Assembly (NCBI RefSeq): GCF_022808175.1
Contig: NZ_JALGBX010000016.1
Location: 62,001 to 126,000 of the forward strand
Direction: 5' to 3'
From: Streptomyces sp. AP-93
Lineage (GTDB): Bacteria; Actinomycetota; Actinomycetes; Streptomycetales; Streptomycetaceae
Length of the DNA: 64,000 bases
The notes below the pieces were generated by a model, which ran no database searches, was not told the DNA's origin, and saw nothing but the letters and a program-made list of their open reading frames with translations. Position 1 is the stretch's first letter, and each line of letters opens with the position of its first letter. The position numbers were made by a program, and so were the translations under genes. Shown piece after piece: positions 8,605 to 16,270 of this stretch.

Positions 8605-8796
8605 GCTGAACGACCTCTGATCCAGCTCCAGGGACTCCAGGAGTCATCTGCCTATATCCATCCACTCACGCCGGTACGGGCGCGGCAAGCCGCGGGGGCC
8701 TTCTCCCAGGCGAACGGCATCAGCGTCGGCACCCGGGTCTTGTGACCTCCCGGCGCGCACCCGGGTAGCAAGCGCCGTATCGCCTAGGGTCCCGGT

Positions 8797-9858
8797 ATGC
8801 GTGTACTTGTCACCGGAGGCGCGGGATTCATCGGCTCGCACGTCGTGACCGCGCTCGCCGCCCGCGGTCATGAACCCGTCGTCCTCGACGCGCTGCTTCC
8901 TTCGGCCCACACGGACGCTCCCCCACGGCCTGTCGCCGCCGTGGACTGGATCCACGCGGATGTCCGGGACGGTCAGGCGCTCCTCCGAGTCCTGCACACC
9001 GTGGATGCGGTCTGTCATCAGGCGGCCCTGGTAGGTCTGGGTCAGGGCTTCGCCGATGCTCCGGATTATGTGAGCTGCAATGACCTCGGTACCGCCGTGC
9101 TTCTGGCGTCCATGGCGCAGGCCGGGGTCCGTGACCTGGTACTTGCGGGGTCGATGGTCGTGTACGGGGAGGGGCGCTACGACTGTCCGCGGCATGGGCG
9201 GGTCAGGCCGGGGCCGCGGGCGGCCGAGGATCTCGAAGCCGGGCGTTTCGAGCCCCGATGCCCCGACTGCGGTGGCGAGCTGGTGCCCGGGCTGGTCGAT
9301 GAGGACGAGTCGGCCGACCCTCGCAATGTGTATGCCGCGACCAAGGTCGCCCAGGAGCATCTGTCCGCCGCGTGGGCGCGGGCGACCGCCGGGCGGGCCG
9401 TGTCGTTGCGCTACCACAATGTGTACGGGCCGGGGATGCCGCGCGACACTCCGTACGCGGGGGTGGCCTCGTTCTTCAAGTCGGCGCTCGCCCGGGGCGA
9501 GGCACCGCGGGTCTTCGAGGACGGCGGGCAGCGGCGGGACTTCGTACACGTCCGGGACGTGGCCGCGGCGAACGTGGTGGCACTGGAGGCCCTCGCGGGC
9601 CGGGAGCGGGAGCCGGGTGTGCTGGCGGTGTTCAACACCGGGAGCGGGGAGGCGCACACGGTCGGGGAGATGGCGACGGCACTGGCCCTGGCGCACGGCG
9701 GCCCACAACCCGTGGTCACGGGCGAGTACCGGCTGGGGGACGTACGGCACATCACCGCGTCCTCGCGCCGACTGACCGGTGAGCTGGGCTGGCGGGCAGA
9801 GGTCGGTCTCGCCGAGGGGATGGCGGAGTTCGCCCGCAGCCCACTGCGCGGAGGGTGA
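8797..9858 (+). CDS. NAD-dependent epimerase/dehydratase with Cys-rich insertion
   Basis: A 353-residue extended SDR enzyme. The Rossmann motif is TGGAGFIG (residues 6-13), the active-site pair is Y179-xxx-K183 (YAATK), and RYHNVYGPGM and GGQRRDFVHVRDVA are typical of UDP-sugar epimerases such as GalE. Unusually, about 35 residues are inserted after GSMVVYGEG (residues 128-165), with Cys 130, Cys 155 and Cys 158 in the zinc-knuckle-like sequence CPDCGGELVPG. It probably interconverts or dehydrates an NDP-sugar. It begins the rightward sugar-related block that ends with the GT-C enzyme. Confidence 0.9.
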   Translation: MRVLVTGGAGFIGSHVVTALAARGHEPVVLDALLPSAHTDAPPRPVAAVDWIHADVRDGQALLRVLHTVDAVCHQAALVGLGQGFADAPDYVSCNDLGTAVLLASMAQAGVRDLVLAGSMVVYGEGRYDCPRHGRVRPGPRAAEDLEAGRFEPRCPDCGGELVPGLVDEDESADPRNVYAATKVAQEHLSAAWARATAGRAVSLRYHNVYGPGMPRDTPYAGVASFFKSALARGEAPRVFEDGGQRRDFVHVRDVAAANVVALEALAGREREPGVLAVFNTGSGEAHTVGEMATALALAHGGPQPVVTGEYRLGDVRHITASSRRLTGELGWRAEVGLAEGMAEFARSPLRGG

Positions 9859-10056
9859 TCTCGAAATGCGACGACCAGCGCCGCGTACTCCCACCGATCG
9901 TTGACCGCCGCGGCCTTCTCCTACGCGGCAGCTTCTGTCCGGGCGCCTTGGCCCGTGTCACCGGTACGCCCCGTTCACGTCGCGGCCAGACCGGCAGCGG
10001 GTCACGCTGGGATGGCTCGGGGGTCAGACCAGGCCGACCGCGGAGGAGGGACCGGG

Positions 10057-10479
10057 ATGCCGACCTTGCCTTGGATCGCCACGCCGGCCGCAGCCGGCGC
10101 AGCGGGGTCGCTTCCGGACGAGGTGCTGGTCCTGGGTTCGCGACTGCTCCTGCGCCGCGCCCGGGACATTCCGCGCTTCATTACCGCCGCCCAGGCCATT
10201 CGACGTCAGGTCATGGCGGCCGACGGGGCTCTGGGCCTGTCACTGCGGGCCGAGCCGTTCGCCAAGACGTTCTGGACTCTCTCGGCCTGGCGTGACGAGG
10301 ACGCGCTGGACTCGTTCGTGGAAGCCCTGCCGCACGAGCGGACCATGAGGGACTTCCACCTCCGGCTGCGCGATCCGGTGTTCGTCACGTGGACTGTGCC
10401 CCGCAACGCTCTGCCAGTCGCCTGGTCCGATGCCGTGAGCAGGATCGCCGGGACATGCACCCCGGTGATCCTGAACTGA
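10057..10479 (+). CDS. ABM/DUF3291-like monooxygenase-fold protein
   Basis: A 140-residue protein. The core resembles small alpha/beta-barrel monooxygenase-like or spheroidene-monooxygenase-like domains (IRRQVMAADGALGLSLRAE, KTFWTLSAWRDEDALDSFV). Such domains usually act as dimers on small aromatic or heme-like substrates; no substrate can be named. The ATG at 10057 was chosen because CGGAGGAGGGA precedes it at ideal spacing; the longer frame to 9901 has no coding character. It is the second gene of the epimerase-glycosyltransferase block. Confidence 0.75.
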   Translation: MPTLPWIATPAAAGAAGSLPDEVLVLGSRLLLRRARDIPRFITAAQAIRRQVMAADGALGLSLRAEPFAKTFWTLSAWRDEDALDSFVEALPHERTMRDFHLRLRDPVFVTWTVPRNALPVAWSDAVSRIAGTCTPVILN

Positions 10480-10493
10480 CCAGAATAACTTGG

Positions 10494-11234
10494 ATGTGCG
10501 GTTTGGGTGAGTACGGTGAGGGGGTGACCGACCCGGATGCGACGACGGTGGACGTCGTCTTGCCCTGCCTCGATGAAGCCCGCGCCCTGCCCTGGGTGCT
10601 GGAGCGCATCCCGCCCACCTGGCGTGCGATCGTCGTCGACAACGGCTCCAGCGACGGTTCCGGCGCGATCGCCTCCGCGCACGGCGCCACGGTCGTCTAC
10701 CAGCCGGAACGTGGCTTCGGCGCCGCCTGCCAGGCGGGGCTGCTCGCGGCGGAGGCCGAGTTCGTCTGCTTCTGCGACTGCGACGCCTCCCTGGACCCCG
10801 GGCTGCTGCCCGCCTTCGTACGGGAGGTGGCCGGCGGGAAGACCGATCTGGTGCTGGGACGACGCCGACCGCAGGGGCACGGCACCTGGCCCCTTCACGC
10901 TCGGGCCGGGAACCTGGCCCTGTCCCGGATGGTGCGCCGGCGCACCGGACTGCGGCTGCACGATCTGGGGCCCATGCGCGCCGCCAGGCGTGAGCCGCTG
11001 CTCAGCCTCGGCCTCACCGACCGGCGCAGCGGCTACCCCCTCCAGATGGTCGTACGCGCCGCCGACGCGGGCTGGCGGGTCAGCGAACTCGACGTCCCCT
11101 ACCTTCCGCGGGCAGGGACGTCGAAGGTCACCGGCACCTTGCGCGGTACCTGGCAGGCGGTGCACGACATGCGCGCGGTGCTCTCGGAGCCGCCCACGAC
11201 CCTCCCGGCGTCCGGTGGGGCGGGTGCGCGGTGA
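10494..11234 (+). CDS. Glycosyltransferase family 2 protein
   Basis: A GT-A fold transferase of about 246 residues. The nucleotide-binding start is VDVVLPCLDEARALPWVLE, the NDP-sugar region VDNGSSDGSGAIA, and the metal-binding CDCDASLDPG supplies the DxD. The acceptor half has GNLALSRMVRRRTGLRLHDLGPMRA and SGYPLQMVVRAADAGW, similar to dolichyl-phosphate-mannose-synthase-like enzymes. The start is uncertain: ATG 10494, TTG 10503 or GTG 10524, none with a clean ribosome binding site. It overlaps the DUF2064 gene by four bases (GTGA, 11231-11234), so the two transferases are made together. Confidence 0.85.
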   Translation: MCGLGEYGEGVTDPDATTVDVVLPCLDEARALPWVLERIPPTWRAIVVDNGSSDGSGAIASAHGATVVYQPERGFGAACQAGLLAAEAEFVCFCDCDASLDPGLLPAFVREVAGGKTDLVLGRRRPQGHGTWPLHARAGNLALSRMVRRRTGLRLHDLGPMRAARREPLLSLGLTDRRSGYPLQMVVRAADAGWRVSELDVPYLPRAGTSKVTGTLRGTWQAVHDMRAVLSEPPTTLPASGGAGAR

Positions 11235-11863
11235 CCACCATGCTCATCCTCGCCAAAGAACCGGTGCCCGGGCGGGTCAAGACCCGGCTCACTCCGCCGT
11301 ACACGCCCCAGGAGGCGGCACTCCTGGCCGAGGCAATGCTCACCGATTCCCTGCACGCCATGCTCGCGGCCCCCGTACAGCGGCGTCTACTGGTCCTCGA
11401 AGGCACGCCAGGCCCGTGGCTGCCGCCCGGCATCGAGGTCGCACCGCAGGGGCGGGGTCGGCTGGACGAACGGCTGGCCGCGGCCTTCGGACTCTGCACC
11501 GGTCCCGCCGTCCTGATCGGCATGGACACCCCGCACGTCACCCCCGCCATCCTCGGGCCGTCGCTGGCCGAGGACGCGTGGCGGGACTGCGACGCCTGGT
11601 TCGGCCCGGCAGACGACGGCGGATTCTGGGCACTGGGGCTCGCCCAACCCGATCCGGCGCTGCTATACGGCGTACCGATGGACGTACCCGACACCGGAGC
11701 CCGGCAACGGCGGCGGCTGACCGACGCCGGACTGACAGTGCGCGAACTGCAGGTGCTGCGCGATGTCGACACCGCCGCCGACGCGCTGGCGGTGGCCGCC
11801 GAGGCCCCGCACACCCGCTTCGCCAACACCCTGGCCACACTGACACAGGCCGGGCCGCGATGA
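11231..11863 (+). CDS. DUF2064 transferase, family named rSAM/selenodomain-associated transferase 1
   Basis: A 210-residue nucleotidyltransferase-fold protein. ILAKEPVPGRVKTRLTPPYT at the N-terminus is the hallmark of DUF2064/TIGR04282, with IGMDTPHVTPAIL and the acidic WFGPADDGGFWALGL further on. This family was named because members co-occur with radical SAM and selenium-associated genes; its reaction is not established, though the fold resembles CofC and sugar nucleotidyltransferases. It is coupled to the GT2 gene upstream (GTGA) and to a small ORF downstream (ATGA). A radical SAM gene and a selenate-type transporter within 7 kb make the family name notable here. Confidence 0.88.
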   Translation: MTTMLILAKEPVPGRVKTRLTPPYTPQEAALLAEAMLTDSLHAMLAAPVQRRLLVLEGTPGPWLPPGIEVAPQGRGRLDERLAAAFGLCTGPAVLIGMDTPHVTPAILGPSLAEDAWRDCDAWFGPADDGGFWALGLAQPDPALLYGVPMDVPDTGARQRRRLTDAGLTVRELQVLRDVDTAADALAVAAEAPHTRFANTLATLTQAGPR

Positions 11864-12039
11864 CCACCAACATCACACCGCGACCACGCCCGGCACGCGC
11901 CCCGATACGCCGATGCGCCCCTATCCGCCCGACACGACCCCATGACACGCCACGACGGTTCGATGCCGCCCGCCGGTCGTTGGAACGGTGCGCACGTGAC
12001 GAGGTCCGGTCGGCAAGGACGGCAGCTGCGAATCCGTGA
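11860..12039 (+). CDS. Small Arg/Pro-rich ORF coupled at both ends
   Basis: This 59-residue frame begins with an ATG overlapping the DUF2064 stop (ATGA, 11860-11863) and ends with a TGA overlapping the GTG start of the next gene (GTGA, 12036-12039). The product is Arg- and Pro-rich (TPRPRPARAPIRRCAPIRP) with no recognised domain. Overlap at both ends argues that it is, or once was, a translated operon member. It may be the remnant of a larger gene, for example a methyltransferase, deleted between those junctions. Function unknown. Confidence 0.4.
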   Translation: MTTNITPRPRPARAPIRRCAPIRPTRPHDTPRRFDAARRSLERCARDEVRSARTAAANP

Positions 12040-13294
12040 TCAACCCGCCTGCCGTCCGCACCGTTCTCCTTCTGGCCGCTCTGACCGCCGTCCTCGTCCT
12101 GACCGTCCGCAAGGACGGATACCACTTTGATCCGGCCGGGCTGTCCTGGTGGTACGCGGCGTGCTGGCTGCTGTTCGCCGCGGCGGTGTGGTCGCTGCGG
12201 AAGGTACCGTTGCGGCACGCTGTGGCGCTGGTTCTCGCGGGCGGCCTCGCGGTGGTCGCCATCGCGGCTTGGCCGCTCCTCCGCGCACCAGTACCGACTC
12301 CTACCGCTACGCCTGGGACGGCCGGGTACAGGCGGCCGGGATCTCCCCGTACGACCACGCGCCGGCCGACCGCGAGCTGGCCGGGTTGCGCGACAGCTGG
12401 CTCTTCCCCACCGGCGCCGCGTGCGCGCACCCGGACCTGGCACCCATCCCCGCGCCAACGGGTGAGATTCACTGCACCCGCATCAACCGGCCGCAGGCGC
12501 ACACCATCTACCCGCCCGTCGCCGAGGGCTACTTCGTGCTCGTGCACGCTCTGTCGCCGCAAGGGGCCCGCCACAAGCCTCTCCAGGCCGGTGGGGCGCT
12601 GCTCTCCGTGGCCACCACGGTTGCCCTGCTCCTGGTCCTGCGCCGGCGCGGCGACGTGCGGTGGGCCGCGTTCTGGGCCGGGTGCCCCGCCGTGCCCATC
12701 GAGGCGGTCAACAACGCGCACGCCGACCTCCTCGGCGTGCTCCTGGCCGTCGTCGCCCGCCACCGGATCGCAGGCGGTGCCCTGCTGGGCGCGACCATCG
12801 CGACCAAGCTACTGCCCGCCATGGTGCTGCCCGGCGCCCTCTCGGGGGTGCGCCGAGTCCGGGACGCAGCTGCCGTACTCCTCCCGGCGGCCGCGCTGGT
12901 CGCCCTCGTCTACCTGCCGTACGCCCTGCTGTCTGAGAGGTCGGTCTTCGGCTACCTCGGCGGGTACATCGAGGAGGAGGGCTACGCCGGCTCCCCCTCG
13001 AGTACAAACCGTGACGCCCTTCTCCAGTTGATCCTGCCCGACCCTTGGGCTCTGTCCGCCGCGGCGGTCGGCCTGCTGGCCGTCGTTTGGCATGTCCTGC
13101 GGCACGGCGATCCCGAACGCCCCTGGAGCGGCGGCCTGCTGGTCACGGGAACGGCTTTCCTGCTTCTGACACCGGGCTACTCCTGTTCGCGCTGCTGCTC
13201 GTCGCCTTGGTCGCCCTCGACGGTCGCTGGGAGTGGCTGGGCGCGCAGCGCCCGGCGGATCCACGCCACTGGCGGCGGTCGGCCGCCCAGGTGA
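12036..13294 (+). pseudogene. GT-C (family 87-like) mannosyltransferase-type membrane protein, two frame disruptions
   Basis: Three successive frames give one coherent polytopic membrane enzyme. The first (12036 to about 12285) covers the N-terminal helices and starts at a GTG coupled to the preceding ORF. The second (to about 13185) has DSYRYAWDGRVQAAGISPY, the acidic-aromatic loop of GT87/GT39 enzymes, then EAVNNAHADLLGV and repeated helices. The third (about 13190-13250) finishes with LFALLLVALVALDGRWEWL. Intact, it would be a lipid-linked-sugar-dependent transferase of about 410 residues. Two single-base events, near 12290 and 13185, break it; sequencing error is an alternative. The end given is that of the second frame. 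Confidence 0.7.
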
Positions 13295-13397
13295 CGGGCA
13301 GTCAAACGGCTGTTCTCGCGGCCCTCTCACACCGCCGGCCAAGGGTCAGGGCGCTGCTCCGCAGGCCATCGGCCCGGACAGGGCCTAGCATCGGGTC

Positions 13398-13868
13398 ATG
13401 GCCGAGAACCACAGGGCAGACCCGACCGACCCGGCGGACGAAGCGCCTCAGGACGGCATTGACAACGCGGTCCACGCGGAGCTCACCGCCGTCGCGGAGG
13501 CCTGGGCCGCGGCGATCGTCTCCAACGATGCGGCACGGATCGCGAGCTTCATGACCGACGACTGGGCCATCGTCTCGGAGTCCGGCATCGCCTCCAAGGA
13601 CGACTTCCTCGCGTTCGTCGCCTCCGGACAGCTGACCCACTCGGCTATGGACCTCGTCAGCACGCCCCGGGTCCGGGTGCACGGCGACACCGCGGTCTTC
13701 ACCGTGCGGATGACCAACACCGCCCATTACGGGGACCAGCGGTTCCACGCCGACGAGTGGACGTCGGATGTGTTCGTGAAGCGGGGCGACCGCTGGCTGT
13801 GCCTGCTGAGCCACATCACGGCTGCGGCACCGGAATCGGCAGCGACGTCGTCGACGACGGCCCAGTGA
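13398..13868 (+). CDS. SnoaL-like/DUF4440 family protein (NTF2 fold)
   Basis: A 156-residue protein. After a polar N-terminus, residues 25-140 read as an NTF2-like alpha+beta domain (VAEAWAAAIVSNDAARIASFMTDDW, RVRVHGDTAVFTVRMTNT, VFVKRGDRWLCLLSHIT). This fold serves as isomerase, cyclase or binding domain; the subfamily here is generally annotated only as a nuclear-transport-factor-2 family protein. It converges with the VOC gene ending at 13891. Confidence 0.8.
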   Translation: MAENHRADPTDPADEAPQDGIDNAVHAELTAVAEAWAAAIVSNDAARIASFMTDDWAIVSESGIASKDDFLAFVASGQLTHSAMDLVSTPRVRVHGDTAVFTVRMTNTAHYGDQRFHADEWTSDVFVKRGDRWLCLLSHITAAAPESAATSSTTAQ

Positions 13869-13890
13869 AACCGGAAGGGCGCACCGGAGA

Positions 13891-14274
13891 TCACTGGGGT
13901 GGTGTGGCCTCGCCCTGCCAGAAGCTCCACTGATACCCCCAAGGGTCGGTGATCGTGAAGGTCCGCGGCCCGTACGGCTGATCCACCGGAGCGTCCAGCT
14001 CCATGCCGGATGCGGACCGGACCAGCTCGAAATGCGCATCGACATCGTCCACGTGCACGATGAACAGGGCGTTCTTGCCTGCGTCGCTCACCCCGCCGCC
14101 ACTGACCCCGATCTTCGTCACACCCGCATGGATGTCAGCCTCGAACGTCCGTCCTGAATCGTCGCGCCAGCGGATCGCGCCGGTAAAGCCGAGGACCCGC
14201 TCCAACCAGTCGAGAGCCGCGTCCGCGTCCTCGTACCGCAGGTAAGGGGATACGCCTTCGATCGCCAATGCCAT
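13891..14274 (-). CDS. VOC family (glyoxalase/bleomycin-resistance fold) protein
   Basis: A 127-residue protein with paired beta-alpha-beta-beta-beta units: VSPYLRYEDADAALDWLERVLGF at the start and FTITDPWGYQWSFWQ at the end. This is the PhnB/glyoxalase-like subgroup. Activity, whether metal-dependent enzyme or ligand binding, cannot be assigned. The ATG at 14274 was chosen because CTGAGGAGC precedes it; the longer frame upstream is antisense to another ORF and not protein-like. Confidence 0.85.
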   Translation of the reverse strand: MALAIEGVSPYLRYEDADAALDWLERVLGFTGAIRWRDDSGRTFEADIHAGVTKIGVSGGGVSDAGKNALFIVHVDDVDAHFELVRSASGMELDAPVDQPYGPRTFTITDPWGYQWSFWQGEATPPQ

Positions 14275-14503
14275 GCTCCTCAGGGCGGGGAGCCGAGACC
14301 GCTCCGAGCGGCTCAGCTGGTAGTGAATGATGCTCGACCACCAGGCTGCCGTACGTGGCCGGCGGACGCAGGCGACGGCGGGGCACGTGTCGCTCGCACG
14401 GCTGACGTTCGCGTCGACGCCCGGCTCTAGCGCCTCAACATGCGCCAGAAACAGGCTCTTGTGCGCGGGCTCTGGTGGCACGCTCGCTGGTTCGCTCGGG
14501 GTC

Positions 14504-14923
14504 GTGGATGAAGAAGACGCCCTGGACGGGAACTCGATCGTCTTCGTCCAGCGCGATGAGCCGGCCGAGGTGGAGTACGGCGGATCGAAGAAGCTCGAAG
14601 GACTGGCGCGAGCACTGGACAACGCGCGGATCTTCCGCGAGTTCAAGAACGACGACCGCGCCGTCCTCCGGGCCGTCACCTCTGGCCTGGGCAGACACGG
14701 AACGGCGGCACCCGCCATCGACCGGGCCCTGGCCACCCTGATCGACCTTGCCACCACCCTCAACGAACCCGACAAGATCCAAAACTGGACAGAACAGCTC
14801 CAGGCGATCGAACCCACCGGGCCGGAACGGGAACTCGTCGAGAGCGAAATGAGCGATCCCGCCGCCCTCGCCCTCTGGGCCTCCTCGGTGTCGGAACCGG
14901 ACGAGGAATCGGACGACACCTGA
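14504..14923 (+). CDS. Hypothetical protein, possibly 5'-truncated
   Basis: The frame has clear coding character from about residue 1 of a GTG at 14504 onward: acidic and helical (SKKLEGLARALDNARIFREF, DRALATLIDLATTLNEPDK), ending in an acidic tail. No family was recognised. The frame continues open upstream but changes to low-quality sequence, and there is no good ribosome binding site. Either the true N-terminus was lost or the start is leaderless. A long open frame on the opposite strand here is a codon-bias shadow. Confidence 0.45.
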   Translation: MDEEDALDGNSIVFVQRDEPAEVEYGGSKKLEGLARALDNARIFREFKNDDRAVLRAVTSGLGRHGTAAPAIDRALATLIDLATTLNEPDKIQNWTEQLQAIEPTGPERELVESEMSDPAALALWASSVSEPDEESDDT

Positions 14924-14940
14924 AATCGCTCCGCACCCGC

Positions 14941-15390
14941 TCAGGCCCCGCTCCGCAGGCGGAGTTCCAGGTCGCGCAGGTCCTTGGTGAGGGAGGAGCG
15001 GACCTTCCTCGCCATCAGGGGGGCGGCCAGCCGGTAGTAGCCGCCTCCCCCACCCCGGACCCGGATGCGTGCGAGCGTGCCGTCCGGGTGTGGGTCGAAG
15101 CTGTAGGTGACGTGCATCGGCATGGGGCCGGCGACCGAGACCATGTCCAGCAGCCGTTCCGGGTCGTGCCGGGCAACGCGCAGCACGTAGTCGATGCGCT
15201 TGGCGAGGAAATACGCCGTGCGGGTGACCTCGGCGCCGACGCCGAACCCGCCCGCGTCCGCTTCCCGGGTCAGCGCCGCCTCGCGGATGCCCTGCGTCCA
15301 CTCCGCGTCGTGGCGCCAGTCCATCGCGTACGCCGCCACCCGGGCGGGTGCAAGCGGGATCACCCGCTCCGCCGTCACGTCGACCGTCAT
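14941..15390 (-). CDS. SRPBCC family protein (polyketide cyclase/dehydrase-like)
   Basis: A 149-residue START/Bet v1-fold protein. The order is typical: N-terminal strand VTAERVIPLAPARVAAYAMDW, central strands GAEVTRTAYFLAKRIDYVLRV, and a C-terminal helix MARKVRSSLTKDLRDLELRL. It forms a hydrophobic cavity for a small ligand or lipid. It lies 14 bases downstream of a second SRPBCC gene (15405-15827) on the same strand, so they are probably one transcript. Confidence 0.8.
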   Translation of the reverse strand: MTVDVTAERVIPLAPARVAAYAMDWRHDAEWTQGIREAALTREADAGGFGVGAEVTRTAYFLAKRIDYVLRVARHDPERLLDMVSVAGPMPMHVTYSFDPHPDGTLARIRVRGGGGGYYRLAAPLMARKVRSSLTKDLRDLELRLRSGA

Positions 15391-15404
15391 GCCCGGGCCG
15401 CCGG

Positions 15405-15827
15405 TCAGAGCGTGAAGAAGGGCTGCGGGGTGCCCGTCTCGGCGTACTGCGCGAGCCGGGTCATCAGCTGCTCCCAGGTGCCGGCGCTGTGGGCGAGCGC
15501 GGGGTCGCTCTCCGCGAAGCCGGCGTGGCGGAAGTCCACCCGGGTGCCGGCCCCGTCGGGGCCGTCGGTGAGCTGCCAGGTGATGACGGTGCCGTTCCAG
15601 TGGGGCGGGAAGGTGCCGACGGACGTCCAGCGGACCTCGTCCTGGTCGGCGCGGTCACGCCGGAGCTGGAAGGGCTCGGGGATCTCGGGGAAGTCGAAGA
15701 AGAGGATCTCGTCCTTGCGGTTCACTCCGGTGGTCCACCAGCCGGTGAGGCCCTCGTGGGTGTTCAGCGCCTCGTAGACCGTGGTGCGGTTGGCGGCGAT
15801 GTCGGTCTGGAAGGTGATTTCGGACAT
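15405..15827 (-). CDS. SRPBCC/AHSA1-like protein
   Basis: A 140-residue AHSA1-like protein: FQTDIAANRTTVYEALNTHE, GLTGWWTTGVNRKDEILFFD, GTVITWQLTDGPDGAGTRVDF and a terminal helix (WEQLMTRLAQYAETG). Such proteins are often controlled by a partner ArsR regulator, and here an ArsR gene lies divergently, 110 bases away, with a shared palindromic region (15882-15941). The exact ligand is unknown. Confidence 0.82.
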   Translation of the reverse strand: MSEITFQTDIAANRTTVYEALNTHEGLTGWWTTGVNRKDEILFFDFPEIPEPFQLRRDRADQDEVRWTSVGTFPPHWNGTVITWQLTDGPDGAGTRVDFRHAGFAESDPALAHSAGTWEQLMTRLAQYAETGTPQPFFTL

Positions 15828-15881
15828 GGGGGCTGCTCCTGGTGCGAGTGGGGGGTGGCGTTCGGTACGCCTTCGCTTTGC

Positions 15882-15941
15882 TTTAGCTCAGACTAAAATG
15901 AATCCTCCCTCGATCGCAAGCTGAAGCGGCGACTAAAATGA
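15882..15941. promoter_or_regulatory. Candidate ArsR operator(s) between divergent AHSA1 and ArsR genes
   Basis: TTTAG (15882-15886) and CTAAA (15893-15897) form an inverted repeat with a 6-base spacer. The 11-mer GACTAAAATGA occurs twice, at 15891-15901 and 15931-15941, and the second copy contains the ArsR start region. This placement suits autoregulation plus control of the leftward SRPBCC gene. The elements are seen directly; the binding protein is inferred. Confidence 0.55.
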
Positions 15942-16270
15942 CGGGCATGGATGCGGTACGAGCAGTTGCCGAGCCCAGGCGGCGGGAGATCCTGCGCCTG
16001 GTCTGGGACGCGGAGCTATCGGCGGGCGAGATCGCCGAACGTTTCGACGTCACCTTCGGTGCGGTCTCCCAGCACCTCAAGGTGCTGCGGGACTGTGGCC
16101 TGGTTACGCTGCGCCAGGACGGAAAGAAGCGCTTCTACCGCGCCGACCGCGAGGGCATGGGCCCGCTGGCCGACTACCTGCAGTCGATGTGGGCCACGAA
16201 GCTCGACGCCCTGGCCGCCCTTGCGGAAGCAGCCGAGCACAGTGAGAAGTCCGAAGGGACCGCCCAGTGA
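15938..16270 (+). CDS. ArsR-family winged-helix regulator
   Basis: A 110-residue repressor-type protein. AVAEPRRREILRLVWDAELSAGEIAERFDVTFGAVSQHLKVLRDCGLV is the winged-helix core with its recognition helix. No metal-binding ELCVCDL motif is present, as in ArsR proteins paired with AHSA1-domain genes. Its last codon overlaps the GTG of the AHSA1 gene (GTGA, 16267-16270), so the two are coupled. The ATG at 15947 is an equally plausible start and would fit the usual MDAVRAVAEP beginning. Confidence 0.88.
   Translation: MTGMDAVRAVAEPRRREILRLVWDAELSAGEIAERFDVTFGAVSQHLKVLRDCGLVTLRQDGKKRFYRADREGMGPLADYLQSMWATKLDALAALAEAAEHSEKSEGTAQ

Noticed and set aside
8026..8745. Rightward frame opposite the DoxX gene
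   Set aside because: Antisense shadow, without ribosome binding site or recognisable domain.
10537..12039. Long rightward 500-codon frame over the GT2 and DUF2064 genes
   Set aside because: It is a codon-bias shadow in another frame: Arg/Pro/Ser-rich with no motif, while the real frames carry clear transferase motifs. Only its last 59 codons (11860-12039) were kept, because of their overlaps.
14435..15301. Leftward 288-codon frame across the hypothetical and SRPBCC genes
   Set aside because: Out of frame with the SRPBCC gene and antisense to the hypothetical ORF; no family features.
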